Part shown: piece by piece, positions 33,897 to 40,754 of the stretch | How the letters are laid out: every line of letters starts with the position of its first letter | Numbering within the stretch: position 1 is the stretch's first letter | Assembly (NCBI GenBank): GCA_009379815.1 | Contig: WHSY01000036.1 | Span: forward strand, 270 to 45,315 | DNA: 45,046 bases | Direction of reading: 5' to 3' | Origin: Pseudonocardiaceae bacterium | GTDB taxonomy: Bacteria > Actinomycetota > Actinomycetes > Mycobacteriales > Pseudonocardiaceae | Position numbers and translations under genes: made by a program | Notes under the pieces: model-generated | The model's input: only the letters and a program-made list of their open reading frames with translations | The model's database searches: none | Told to the model about the DNA's origin: nothing

Positions 33897-35170
33897 CCGA
33901 CTACGACCACCTCCACATCGTCAGCCGGCGCGAGCTCGGTCGCGATGCGGGCTACCGGGTCGACGAGAACACCGGGGTTGTCCACGACCTGGGGTCCGGT
34001 ACCCCCATGTACAGGCTGCGGGACGAGGACCGTCAGGCGCAGGCCCGTCGTGGCCCCGACGCCGTGCCCGCCGACGCGTCACCGAACCGGCAGCGCCCCG
34101 CCACCTCCAGCAACGGGCAGACGAGCGACGAGCCCGACGAGCCCGACTCGTGGGCGCCGATCGACCTCGGCCCCTACCTGCGCGGCGAGATCACCAGCCC
34201 CGAACCCACCACCGGCATGGCCCGCAGCGACCGGCTCAAGCTCCTCTACCCCGGCCGCGAACACGTCGTCATCGGCGAGATGGAATCCGGCAAAAGCTGG
34301 TACGCGCTCGGCTGCGCCGCCGCCGAACTCGTCAACGGCAACCACGTCATCTACGTCCACTTCGAGGAAGCCGAACCGGCCGACAGCGTCGAACGGCTAC
34401 AAGCCCTCGGCGTCGCCGACGACGTGATCCTAGCCCGTTTCCACTTCATCGGCCCCAACAGTCAGATCACCGCTCCACGGATGCGCCAGCTGCGGGCGCT
34501 GGCCCCGTCGCTGGTCATCCTCGACGGCGTCAACGAGGCCATGAGCCTGCACCGGTGGGAGATCAACGGCACCGACGCGGCCGCGCTGTTCCGCCGCTAC
34601 CTCGTCAAGCCGTTCACCGCCGACGGGGCCGCCGTGCTGGCCGCCGACCACGTCGGCAAGGACGTCGACCGACGGGGCCGGTACGCGATCGGCAGCGTCC
34701 ACAAGGGCAACGGGCTCACCGGGGCGCAGCTCATCCTCGAGAACGCCGCACCGTTCGGGCGTGGCCGCCGCGGCCGTAGCCACGTGTTCGTGGCCAAGGA
34801 CCGGCCAGGGCATCTGCGCCGGCACGGCACACCCACCCGCACCCCCGGCAAAAGCTACATGGGTGAGCTCGTGGTCGACGACACCCGCACCGCCGTCAGC
34901 TATCTCGACCTGCAGCTGTGGGCGCCCACCGTCGACGCAGCCGAGACGGACTCCCCCGAGCACGACCGGCACACCGCCACCGACGCGCACGTCCTCAACG
35001 TCGTCGGCGAGCTGATCGCAGCCGGCCACTCCCCGACCGGTCGCAAGATCCGCGCCAAGTCCAAGTACGGCACCGACACCACCCTCGACGCACTCGAACG
35101 ACTCGTACTCGACCGCAAACTGACCAAGTCGGACGGTCCTGGCAAGGCTCATCACTATGACCCCGCCTAG
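33893..35170 (+). CDS. P-loop ATPase (RepA/DnaB-like helicase fold), element replication candidate
   Basis: 425 aa from GTG 33893. After a poorly conserved N-terminus of about 120 residues, the ATPase core shows Walker A VVIGEMESGKSWYALG, VIYVHFEEAEPADSVERLQ, Walker B SLVILDGVNEAM, and LAADHVGKDVDRRGRYAIGS (sensor-like). The C-terminus has a winged-helix-like part (GRKIRAKSKYGTDTTLDALE). The fold resembles RepA/RecA-type hexameric helicases carried by phiRv1-like elements and satellites, so a role in replication of the excised form is inferred. Directly downstream is an iteron/hairpin cluster, which fits an initiator-origin pair. Confidence 0.8.
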   Translation: MTDYDHLHIVSRRELGRDAGYRVDENTGVVHDLGSGTPMYRLRDEDRQAQARRGPDAVPADASPNRQRPATSSNGQTSDEPDEPDSWAPIDLGPYLRGEITSPEPTTGMARSDRLKLLYPGREHVVIGEMESGKSWYALGCAAAELVNGNHVIYVHFEEAEPADSVERLQALGVADDVILARFHFIGPNSQITAPRMRQLRALAPSLVILDGVNEAMSLHRWEINGTDAAALFRRYLVKPFTADGAAVLAADHVGKDVDRRGRYAIGSVHKGNGLTGAQLILENAAPFGRGRRGRSHVFVAKDRPGHLRRHGTPTRTPGKSYMGELVVDDTRTAVSYLDLQLWAPTVDAAETDSPEHDRHTATDAHVLNVVGELIAAGHSPTGRKIRAKSKYGTDTTLDALERLVLDRKLTKSDGPGKAHHYDPA

Positions 35171-35188
35171 GGGCCCGGTGGGGCGGTC

Positions 35189-35286
35189 CGGTGGTCCGGC
35201 CCTAAAGGGCCGGGACCGCCAGGACCACTCACCACCAAGCGGTCCGCGCGGACCGCAGGACCACTCAGGACCACTCAGGACCACCT
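35189..35286. repeat. Iterons, palindrome and hairpin downstream of the ATPase: origin-like
   Basis: AGGACCACTC occurs at 35221, 35257 and 35267, with a partial copy at 35277. An inverted core GTGGTCC lies at 35191. CCGGCCCT-AA-AGGGCCGG (35196-35213) is a perfect 8-bp hairpin. GCGGTCCGCGCGGACCGC (35239-35256) is a perfect 18-bp palindrome sharing the GGTCC/GGACC core. All lie in a 165-bp non-coding gap; the hairpin may also end the ATPase transcript. Confidence 0.7.
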
Positions 35287-35334
35287 GCGCCTACCCCGCC
35301 GGCGACGCAACCCGACCACCAGGAGGACTGACCC

Positions 35335-35643
35335 ATGACCACCACCCAACCCAACCGCCGATACCGCATCGGCGACCAGGTGACCACCCCCGGCGACACC
35401 GGCGACACCAACGGCGAAATCGTCGACGACACGCTCACACCCGAGCAGTACAACGCGATGGTCGAACGCGGCCACTACGGCGGCGACCTGCACGGCACCG
35501 GGCCGCTCTACATCGTCAACGAGGGCGGCGTGTTCCTCTCCGGCGGCGTCTACGAGGCCGTCTACGCCGAGACGCAGCTCGAGCCACACCCGCTCGCAGA
35601 TCTGATCAAGAGCATCGAGGAAACCGAAGGGAACACACCATGA
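35335..35643 (+). CDS. Hypothetical element protein, 102 aa
   Basis: ATG 35335, with AGGAGG upstream. Beta-rich sequence (RRYRIGDQVTTPGDTGDTNG), acidic overall, ending IKSIEETEGNTP. It resembles SH3-like 'YRIGDxV' phage proteins only loosely. Coupled to the next gene (ATGA at 35640). Confidence 0.65.
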   Translation: MTTTQPNRRYRIGDQVTTPGDTGDTNGEIVDDTLTPEQYNAMVERGHYGGDLHGTGPLYIVNEGGVFLSGGVYEAVYAETQLEPHPLADLIKSIEETEGNTP

Positions 35644-35873
35644 CCAACAACATCACCACCGACCCCGAGCGGCTCGACCTCGACAACATCGAGCAGGTCC
35701 GGGCGCAGCTGGTCAAGTCCGTGCAGTCGTTCAACCCCAACGCGGACAGGTTCGTGGGGCTGCACGCCGACAGCGGGGCCGAGCGGCTCCGGTCCGCGAG
35801 CCAAATCTCGCTGCTCGCCTCCCGGCTGGCGATGCTGGAGGCCATCGAGTTGCGGCGGCCCACCGGCCACTGA
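35640..35873 (+). CDS. Hypothetical element protein, 77 aa
   Basis: From ATG 35640: an acidic N-terminus (TNNITTDPERLDLDNIEQVR), then helices ending SLLASRLAMLEAIELRRPTG. Unrecognised; coding is supported by the overlap with the upstream stop. Confidence 0.6.
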   Translation: MTNNITTDPERLDLDNIEQVRAQLVKSVQSFNPNADRFVGLHADSGAERLRSASQISLLASRLAMLEAIELRRPTGH

Positions 35874-35946
35874 CGACCGACCCCGCTGCCCGGGCCCCGT
35901 CACCTCGGCGGGCCCCGGGCAGCACCACCAGCCGGACGGAGGCCCG

Positions 35947-36159
35947 ATGACCGACCCACCCAAGTACGCCGTCAGCTACCGGCCCCAGCGAGGCACCACC
36001 GTGCCCAGGCTGTACCACAGCCTCGAGGAGGCAAGGGTGCGGTACGACCTCCTCGCCGAGTACGGCTGCCACCCCGTGCTGCACATCGCAGACTGGGCGC
36101 CCATACCCGTCCGGCGCCCCACCCCACAACACACCGAGGAAGGCGCGGCGTCGGCATGA
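35947..36159 (+). CDS. Hypothetical element protein, 70 aa
   Basis: ATG 35947, with GGAGG upstream. MTDPPKYAVSYRPQRGTTVP, then LYHSLEEARVRYDLLAEYGC; a compact alpha/beta pattern. Coupled to the next gene at 36156. Confidence 0.6.
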   Translation: MTDPPKYAVSYRPQRGTTVPRLYHSLEEARVRYDLLAEYGCHPVLHIADWAPIPVRRPTPQHTEEGAASA

Positions 36160-36530
36160 GCAGCACCGAGCAGCAGCTACACAGGTGGTACTACCTACCG
36201 CCAGGACCAGGGCGGGCCGACGAACGGCTGTGGTCGCGCTGCGCCATCCCCGGCTGCGCCTGGAGAGTCCCCGCCCACCCCGACGGCGTCGCGATGCTGT
36301 GCCGCGGCCACCGCGAAGATGCCTACGACACGCGACCCAGCTTCAGGTCGGTCGACGCGGTCGGCCACATCCGACTCCGCAGCAAGGGTCCGGCAGCGCT
36401 GCCGGAAGCTTCCGACAGCATCGATGGTTCCGGGCAACGTTGCCCGGAACGACACGACACCGCGCCTGGCCGTGGAGCGGACACTTCCGGCATCGGTTCC
36501 GGAAGTGTCCGCGGGAAGGCGGTGCGGTGA
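36156..36530 (+). CDS. Hypothetical element protein with Cys/His cluster; 3' half is hyper-palindromic
   Basis: 124 aa from ATG 36156. CAIPGCAWRVPAHPDGVAML, then CRGHRED, looks like a C-x4-C...C-x2-H metal site. The second half (residues 75-124) is low-complexity and is encoded by a run of perfect inverted repeats at 36390-36511. Those codons may serve a DNA or RNA structure rather than the protein. Function unknown; it lies just upstream of the small terminase. Confidence 0.6.
   Translation: MSSTEQQLHRWYYLPPGPGRADERLWSRCAIPGCAWRVPAHPDGVAMLCRGHREDAYDTRPSFRSVDAVGHIRLRSKGPAALPEASDSIDGSGQRCPERHDTAPGRGADTSGIGSGSVRGKAVR
36390..36511. repeat. Cluster of four perfect inverted repeats upstream of the small terminase
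   Basis: CCGGCAGC/GCTGCCGG (36390-36405), CGGAAG/CTTCCG (36403-36414), a 24-bp perfect palindrome GTTCCGGGCAAC/GTTGCCCGGAAC (36427-36450), and CGGACACTTCCGG/CCGGAAGTGTCCG (36478-36511, 8-base loop). All share a TTCCGG/CCGGAA-type core. Position before terS suits a packaging (pac/cos) or regulatory site. Confidence 0.85.
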
Positions 36531-36578
36531 GCGGTGAGTGCGCGGTGAGTGACGAAGCCGATTCTTTGAGTGAACACC

Positions 36579-36612
36579 GCGGACGACCGTGCCCTCGTCC
36601 GCATGATTTTCT
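36579..36612 (+). terminator. Intrinsic terminator ahead of the small terminase
   Basis: GCGGACGA (36579-36586) and TCGTCCGC (36595-36602) form a perfect 8-bp stem with an 8-base loop, followed by ATGATTTTCT. This separates the early block from the packaging/capsid block. Confidence 0.6.
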
Positions 36613-36657
36613 GCCCGCGGTTCGTCCCCCGTTTTTTCCTGATCTTGGAGGTGTGAG

Positions 36658-36942
36658 GTGGAGTTCGGTGTTGAGGGCCGGTTGCTGTGGGAGGCGGTGG
36701 TCAAGGATTTTGAGCTTTCGCCGCCCGAGCTGACGATCCTGACGGAGGCGTGTCACACGGCCGACGAGCTGGGGCGGTTGCGCGTGGAGCTGACGTCGGC
36801 GGCCACGGTGGTGCTGGGTTCGACGGGGCAGCCGATCGTGAACCGGCTGTTTGACGATCTGCGTCGGCATCGTGAGCTGCTGGCGCGGCTGTTGGGGGCG
36901 TTGAAGGTCACCGATGATGGTGGGTTCGGGGGCCGGTGGTGA
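36658..36942 (+). CDS. Phage terminase small subunit-like protein (P27-like)
   Basis: 94 aa from GTG 36658, with GGAGG eight bases upstream. GRLLWEAVVKDFELSPPELT, then LTEACHTADELGRLRVEL, and VNRLFDDLRRHRELLARLLG follow the pattern of P27-family small terminases (an N-terminal 'LW' helix, a 'LLxEAC' helix, and a C-terminal 'RQxRxxLARLLxAL' helix). It would select DNA for packaging. No large subunit is in the element, so it may redirect a helper phage's packaging motor, as in phage satellites. Confidence 0.7.
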   Translation: MEFGVEGRLLWEAVVKDFELSPPELTILTEACHTADELGRLRVELTSAATVVLGSTGQPIVNRLFDDLRRHRELLARLLGALKVTDDGGFGGRW

Positions 36943-37184
36943 GGCGCAGGGGGCCGGATCCGGCGGCTGTGCCGGAGTTCCTGGCTAGGTTCGTGGCCTC
37001 GGAGTGGCCGGGCTTTGGTGTGGCGGAGGGGTTCCAGGAGTGGAAGTTGGCTCGGCGGGCGTGGGGCGCCGAGAACCCGGGCTCGGCGCTGGGGGACATC
37101 ATCGATCAGATGCAGGCTGAGATCGCGGAGCGGCGTCGGCTGCGGGTTCCTTCGCTGCCGGTGGATGAGTGGAGGTTTGAGTGA
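36939..37184 (+). CDS. Hypothetical phage-type protein, 81 aa
   Basis: From GTG 36939 (GTGA overlap with terS; another GTG lies 3 bases upstream). RRRGPDPAAVPEFLARFVAS, then EWPGFGVAEGFQEWKLARRA; basic and aromatic. Coupled to the next gene at 37181. Unrecognised; its position between terS and the protease suits a packaging or head accessory gene. Confidence 0.6.
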   Translation: MRRRGPDPAAVPEFLARFVASEWPGFGVAEGFQEWKLARRAWGAENPGSALGDIIDQMQAEIAERRRLRVPSLPVDEWRFE

Positions 37185-37594
37185 CCGTGGATGACACCGA
37201 TCTGGCGCTGGCGCTGGCCGCGCTGAGCAGCGTCGAGCGGGACGAGCTGCACGAGTCCTGCGAGTTGGATGCGATCGCCGCCGTCACGGCGGGTGGTGTG
37301 GATGAGCTGGCGCCGCTGTGGTGGGCGTGCAGGGAGTTGGTCGGCGCGGTCACCGCCGCCGACGGCATGGTGGAGGGTCGGGACCCCGGCGCCTACGTGA
37401 CGGCCGCGCTGCAGGCGTGCCCGCCGGCCACGAGGCGCATCCTGGTGATGCTGTCCGTCACCCGCAGGGATCACGGCGCCGGCGCCGTCGCCGACTGGTG
37501 GGCGTCCTTGTGCGCGCACGTTGCGGCCGTCGACGCCGAGCAGCGGCAGCAGTTCGAGGAGCTCGCCGACGACGTGATGGGTGTGCCCCGGTGA
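37181..37594 (+). CDS. Hypothetical phage-type protein, 137 aa
   Basis: From GTG 37181, with GGAGG upstream. Acidic and helical (LALALAALSSVERDELHESC, ATRRILVMLSVTRRDHGAGA, VDAEQRQQFEELADDVMG). No domain recognised. Last gene before the protease; a 174-bp gap follows. Confidence 0.6.
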   Translation: MTVDDTDLALALAALSSVERDELHESCELDAIAAVTAGGVDELAPLWWACRELVGAVTAADGMVEGRDPGAYVTAALQACPPATRRILVMLSVTRRDHGAGAVADWWASLCAHVAAVDAEQRQQFEELADDVMGVPR

Positions 37595-37607
37595 CACCCC
37601 GGGGCGG

Positions 37608-37613
37608 TATGAT
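37608..37613 (+). promoter_or_regulatory. -10-like box before the capsid genes
   Basis: TATGAT, close to consensus, 155 bases before the protease start in the only gap of this block. No -35 is obvious. Confidence 0.35.
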
Positions 37614-37768
37614 CGTGGTGCGAGCTTGGCTGCACGTCGCTGGACCATCGCCGCGCCCCGGCACCGGACAGCATCGGGCCCACGCTTTCGCCGGATCGCC
37701 CGCGACGCTTCGCGTCACCCCCGGGTCGCCGCTTCTCCCTGTTGCGCGACTTCGTTCGAGGTGACCTC

Positions 37769-38329
37769 GTGACCCGTCTCACTCGCGCCTTCGCTGCCGG
37801 GGATCTGCAGGTCCGTTCGGATCTGCGGACGATCACCGGTACGGCGGTGCCGTTCAACTCCCCGACTTGGGTGTCTGACCCGTTTCAGCGTGCCTATAGG
37901 GAGCAGTTCGCGCCCGGCAGCTTCCGGCGCACCATCGCCGAACGCGGCCCGGAGAGGGTGAAGCTGCTCGCGGCCCACAACGACAAGGCGCTGCCCATCG
38001 GCCGGGCAAGCCTGCTGCGTGAGGACCCGGGCGGCCTGTACGCGGAGCTGCGGGTGTCTCGCACGACGGCCGGCGACGAGGTGCTCGAGCTGGTCGCCGA
38101 CGGGGCGCTGGACGGGCTGTCCATCGGTTTCGAACCTGTGGCCGAGGACTCCCGCAGCAGGGACGTGACGACGCGCACCGAGGTGAAGCTGCGGGAGATC
38201 TCCGTGGTGACTTTCCCCGCCTACCCGTCCGCGCTGATCGCCGGCGTGCGCGGCGCCGACACCCCCGATCCCGCCGCCGAGCTGCTGCTGTGGCAGTGGC
38301 GGCTCGCGGCCGACTACTGGAGCCAATGA
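37769..38329 (+). CDS. HK97 family prohead protease
   Basis: 186 aa from GTG 37769, with GAGGTGA upstream. TITGTAVPFNSPTWVSDPFQ, YREQFAPGSFRRTIAERGP, VKLLAAHNDKALPIGRASLL (catalytic His), LVADGALDGLSIGFEPVAED (catalytic Ser) and LREISVVTFPAYPSALI follow the U35/HK97 protease pattern. It cleaves scaffold and capsid N-termini during head maturation. It overlaps the capsid gene (ATGA). Confidence 0.93.
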   Translation: MTRLTRAFAAGDLQVRSDLRTITGTAVPFNSPTWVSDPFQRAYREQFAPGSFRRTIAERGPERVKLLAAHNDKALPIGRASLLREDPGGLYAELRVSRTTAGDEVLELVADGALDGLSIGFEPVAEDSRSRDVTTRTEVKLREISVVTFPAYPSALIAGVRGADTPDPAAELLLWQWRLAADYWSQ

Positions 38330-39537
38330 TAACCATCCCGTCCCCTGACCTTGTGGAGCAGCTGCAAGCTGAGCGTGAGCAGCGCCGCGAGCAGCTGGCC
38401 ACCCTGATTCGCGGCGCCGACCCGTCCGGGCTGTCCGACGAGCAGCGCACCGCAGCGGAGCAGCACCGGCAGCGCCTCGCCGACCTCGACGAGCGCCTCG
38501 AGGAGATCACGGAGCAGCAGAGCAGGCAGGCCCAGTCCGAGCAGGCGTTCGGGCGGCTGCTGTCCACGCCGCGCGTCGACGGCTCGACCAACACGAGGGA
38601 GGCCCCGACGTGTTGGCTGCCCGGGCTGGGCGAGTTCCGGGAGATGCGCGCCGAGCAGCGCGCGATCGGCACCACCGGCGCGTTCATCCCCGAGCTGGCC
38701 TCGGCGCAGTACTTCGACCTGCTGCGGAAGCGCACGGCGGTGCTGGCCGCCGGGCCGGTGCTGATCCCGGTCGAGTCCGGTGGCAGCATCCGGGTGCCGC
38801 TGGTGTCGAGCTCGGTGACCGTGGCCGGGCTCGCCGAAAACGCGCAGATCACCCCGGGCGACCCCGGTCTCGGCGACATCGTGTTGGATCCGGCCAAGTT
38901 CGGTGCGATGACGCTGGTCGCGCGCGAAGCGGTGGAGGACTCCTCACCGCAGCTGCGGGAGGTGGTGTCCAACTCGCTGGTCCGCGATGTGGCGGTCGAG
39001 TTGGACGCGCAGCTGGTCACCGGCGACGGCACCACCGGCAACCTGACCGGGCTGCGCAACGTCACCGGGGTGACCGCCGGGGTGGGCACCGGCACCAACG
39101 GCGGGGCGCTCACGTTCGGGTTCCTGGCGGACACGCTCGGCGCCTACGACGGGGCGAACGCCGACCCCGACCGCGCCGCGTGGATCATGCACAGCCGCAC
39201 GTGGGCGAGCGTCCGCAAGCTGGTCGACGACCAGTCGAGGCCGATCGTGTCCATCGACCCAACCCAAGGGGTGCGCCCAACCTTGTGGGGCGCGCCGGTG
39301 CACATCAGCAACTCGCTTTCGATCACCGAGACGGTGGGCACCTCCACGGACTGCACGGCGATCCTGCTCGCCGACATGTCGCAGGTGGTGGTGGCGTCCT
39401 CGAGGCAGATCGAGCTGTCGATGTCCGAGGACTTCGCGTTCGACTCGGATCAGGTGGCGGTGCGGGTGACGTGCCGGTATGACATTGGTGTGCCGCAGCC
39501 GACGGCGGTGGTCGTGACCGAGGGTGTGCGCCCGTAG
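38326..39537 (+). CDS. HK97-fold major capsid protein
   Basis: 403 aa from ATG 38326. An N-terminal coiled-coil delta/scaffold domain (VEQLQAEREQRREQLATLIR, RQRLADLDERLEEITEQQSR) is typical of capsids cleaved by a linked protease. Mature part: GTTGAFIPELASAQYFDLLR, SGGSIRVPLVSSSVTVAGLA, KFGAMTLVAREAVEDSSPQL, VELDAQLVTGDGTTGNLTGL, AWIMHSRTWASVRKLVDD, TLWGAPVHISNSL, and a beta end (FAFDSDQVAVRVTCRYDIGV). Followed at once by a strong terminator. Confidence 0.95.
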   Translation: MITIPSPDLVEQLQAEREQRREQLATLIRGADPSGLSDEQRTAAEQHRQRLADLDERLEEITEQQSRQAQSEQAFGRLLSTPRVDGSTNTREAPTCWLPGLGEFREMRAEQRAIGTTGAFIPELASAQYFDLLRKRTAVLAAGPVLIPVESGGSIRVPLVSSSVTVAGLAENAQITPGDPGLGDIVLDPAKFGAMTLVAREAVEDSSPQLREVVSNSLVRDVAVELDAQLVTGDGTTGNLTGLRNVTGVTAGVGTGTNGGALTFGFLADTLGAYDGANADPDRAAWIMHSRTWASVRKLVDDQSRPIVSIDPTQGVRPTLWGAPVHISNSLSITETVGTSTDCTAILLADMSQVVVASSRQIELSMSEDFAFDSDQVAVRVTCRYDIGVPQPTAVVVTEGVRP

Positions 39538-39546
39538 GACGTGAGA

Positions 39547-39580
39547 CGGCCCCGCTGGTGTCCTCACACCAGCGGGGCCG
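39547..39580. terminator. Strong bidirectional hairpin after the capsid gene
   Basis: A perfect 15-bp stem (CGGCCCCGCTGGTGT / ACACCAGCGGGGCCG, loop CCTC), followed by CTTCGTTCG. It separates the plus-strand capsid block from the minus-strand genes. Confidence 0.85.
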
Positions 39581-39597
39581 CTTCGTTCGTCAGCGTG

Positions 39598-39735
39598 CTA
39601 CACACGGCGGTCCCGGATGCAACGGGTGCAGACCCACCCGTAGTTGCGCTTCTGGGTGCGGACTACACCGCCGCAGTTCTGGCAGCCGCCCGAGGGTGAC
39701 TGGTTGACAACGACGCGCGTGTGCAAGCTGGTCAT
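39598..39735 (-). CDS. Small zinc-ribbon protein, 45 aa
   Basis: From ATG 39735: MTSLHTRVVVNQSPSGG, then CQNCGG and, 13 residues on, CTRC. Two Cys pairs form a classical zinc ribbon. The weak upstream AGAAAGAG could be its ribosome site. A longer frame to 39789 exists. Function unknown; perhaps DNA-binding. Confidence 0.55.
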   Translation of the reverse strand: MTSLHTRVVVNQSPSGGCQNCGGVVRTQKRNYGWVCTRCIRDRRV

Positions 39736-39863
39736 TCTCTTTCTGCTCACGGCCTGGCTCCGTTCGGGACGTTCGGACTTGGTTTGCAAGCCCTGCCCTG
39801 CCTAGCCTCGCCATGCCGAGAGGCTCGTCATGCTAGCGCTGCTCCTCACCGCCAGGGAAGGCC

Positions 39864-40091
39864 TCACGGCCGGTCCCCTGCCGCCTCTAGCAGCGCCTCG
39901 CCGAGACGCCGGGACTGCGGCCGGGTCAACCACACCGTCGTCCGGGTGGTGGCCCCGACCGTCAGCGCAACGGTGTTCGGGGATTCGGCGGCCACCGTGA
40001 CGATGATCGTGCAGCGCCCGCCTTCGTGGTCGAGGCCGACGACCCCGGTGCGGTACCGGTCGCCACCACCGGCCCATTCGGAGGCCATCAC
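39864..40091 (-). CDS. Hypothetical element protein, 75 aa
   Basis: From GTG 40091 (GTGA overlap; an ATG follows immediately). Beta-rich: RYRTGVVGLDHEGGRCTIIV, then ALTVGATTRTTVWLTRPQ and a helix at the end. The layout resembles single-domain phage proteins of unknown role. Confidence 0.55.
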   Translation of the reverse strand: MMASEWAGGGDRYRTGVVGLDHEGGRCTIIVTVAAESPNTVALTVGATTRTTVWLTRPQSRRLGEALLEAAGDRP

Positions 40092-40420
40092 CGCTCACCG
40101 CCGAAGATGGCGGCGTCGCGGGCAAGCCGCAGCAGGGTGCGGGCCGCGTCGATCGCCTCATGTGGCCGCAGCTCCACCGAGGTGGTGACCTCGACGATGC
40201 GGCCCGCTGCGTCGGCCTGCCTGGCGGACACGGCGAGCAGCACCCCCGGGGGCGGCCCGTCCGGGTACACCTCGAACACGCGGGCGTCGACCCTTCCGGC
40301 GCCCTCCAGGATCATGGTCTCCTCGGGGCCGACGTGGGTGGCCTCCACGGTGCGCGGGATGATCAGACAGTCTTCCGGCACGCACCAGCTGCGGTGCTGC
40401 GGGAGCCACGGGCCGGTCAC
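40088..40420 (-). CDS. Hypothetical element protein, 110 aa
   Basis: From GTG 40420 (GTGA overlap with the gene behind it). LPQHRSWCVPEDCLIIPRTV, then a beta segment and a C-terminal helix (HEAIDAARTLLRLARDAAIF). No known domain. Coupled at both ends to its neighbours. Confidence 0.6.
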   Translation of the reverse strand: MTGPWLPQHRSWCVPEDCLIIPRTVEATHVGPEETMILEGAGRVDARVFEVYPDGPPPGVLLAVSARQADAAGRIVEVTTSVELRPHEAIDAARTLLRLARDAAIFGGER

Positions 40421-40620
40421 AGCGACATCACCTTTCCGCGCCCGGCGGGCAGCCACGCCGCCGCCGTCTGGCCGCCCACAAGCTGCAGCAGCCGGTGCAG
40501 GTCGGCGGCCACCACCTCACGCTCCTGGTGGGTGAGCCGATCCGAGACGAGCACGATCGTGTGGTCCCCGTCGCGGACGGCGACACCGTCCGCGATCAAG
40601 TCGGATGAGACAGTGAACAT
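40417..40620 (-). CDS. Hypothetical element protein, 67 aa
   Basis: ATG 40620, with AGGAG upstream. First gene of the minus-strand trio: MFTVSSDLIADGVAVRDGDH, then a helix (HQEREVVAADLHRLLQLVGG). Its leader (to 40690) contains a long hairpin also found before the membrane gene at 42665. Function unknown. Confidence 0.6.
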   Translation of the reverse strand: MFTVSSDLIADGVAVRDGDHTIVLVSDRLTHQEREVVAADLHRLLQLVGGQTAAAWLPAGRGKVMSL

Positions 40621-40645
40621 GGGTCCACTCCTATCGGTGGATCAA

Positions 40646-40683
40646 GGCCCCGGGGTTCCGGTGTTCACCCACCGGCCGGGGCC
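40646..40683. terminator. Long hairpin at the right end of the element
   Basis: GGCCCCGG (40646-40653) pairs with CCGGGGCC (40676-40683), with an inner CCGGTG/CACCGG stem (40658-40663, 40670-40675), followed on the plus strand by GCTTTCGTTG. In the minus direction it lies in the leader of the 67-aa gene and could also stop transcripts entering from comEC. Confidence 0.65.
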
Positions 40684-40745
40684 GCTTTCGTTGTTGGGGG
40701 GATCGGCAACTTTCTCAGGAGGTGTTGTGGAGACATTGATGCTCC

Positions 40746-40754
40746 GCGAGGAAC
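40746..40754. other. attR core GCGAGGAAC
   Basis: Right copy of the 9-bp core. To its right comEC sequence continues (TCCTCGGAGGTGGCGTCG); to its left is element DNA. Confidence 0.85.

Larger units (their letters stand above)
31312..40754. mobile_element. phiRv1-like capsid-encoding integrative element inserted in comEC
   Basis: 9,434-bp insertion between two copies of GCGAGGAAC. Left to right: serine integrase, four small overlapping genes, a P-loop ATPase, a repeat-rich non-coding patch, four small genes, a P27-like small terminase, two small genes, HK97 prohead protease, HK97 major capsid, then four small minus-strand genes. This order parallels mycobacterial phiRv1/phiRv2 prophage-like elements and, functionally, capsid-forming phage satellites. 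There is no large terminase, portal, tail, lysis or repressor gene, so it cannot make full virions alone. Excision would repair the local comEC frame. Confidence 0.92.

Noticed and set aside
35157-35873. 238-codon plus-strand open frame spanning the iteron gap
   Set aside because: Its first part translates the non-coding repeats; only the final 77 codons from ATG 35640 are a supported gene.
37854-39134. 426-codon minus-strand open frame opposite the protease and capsid genes
   Set aside because: Shadow of two well-recognised phage genes; Ser/Arg/Pro-rich with no motif.
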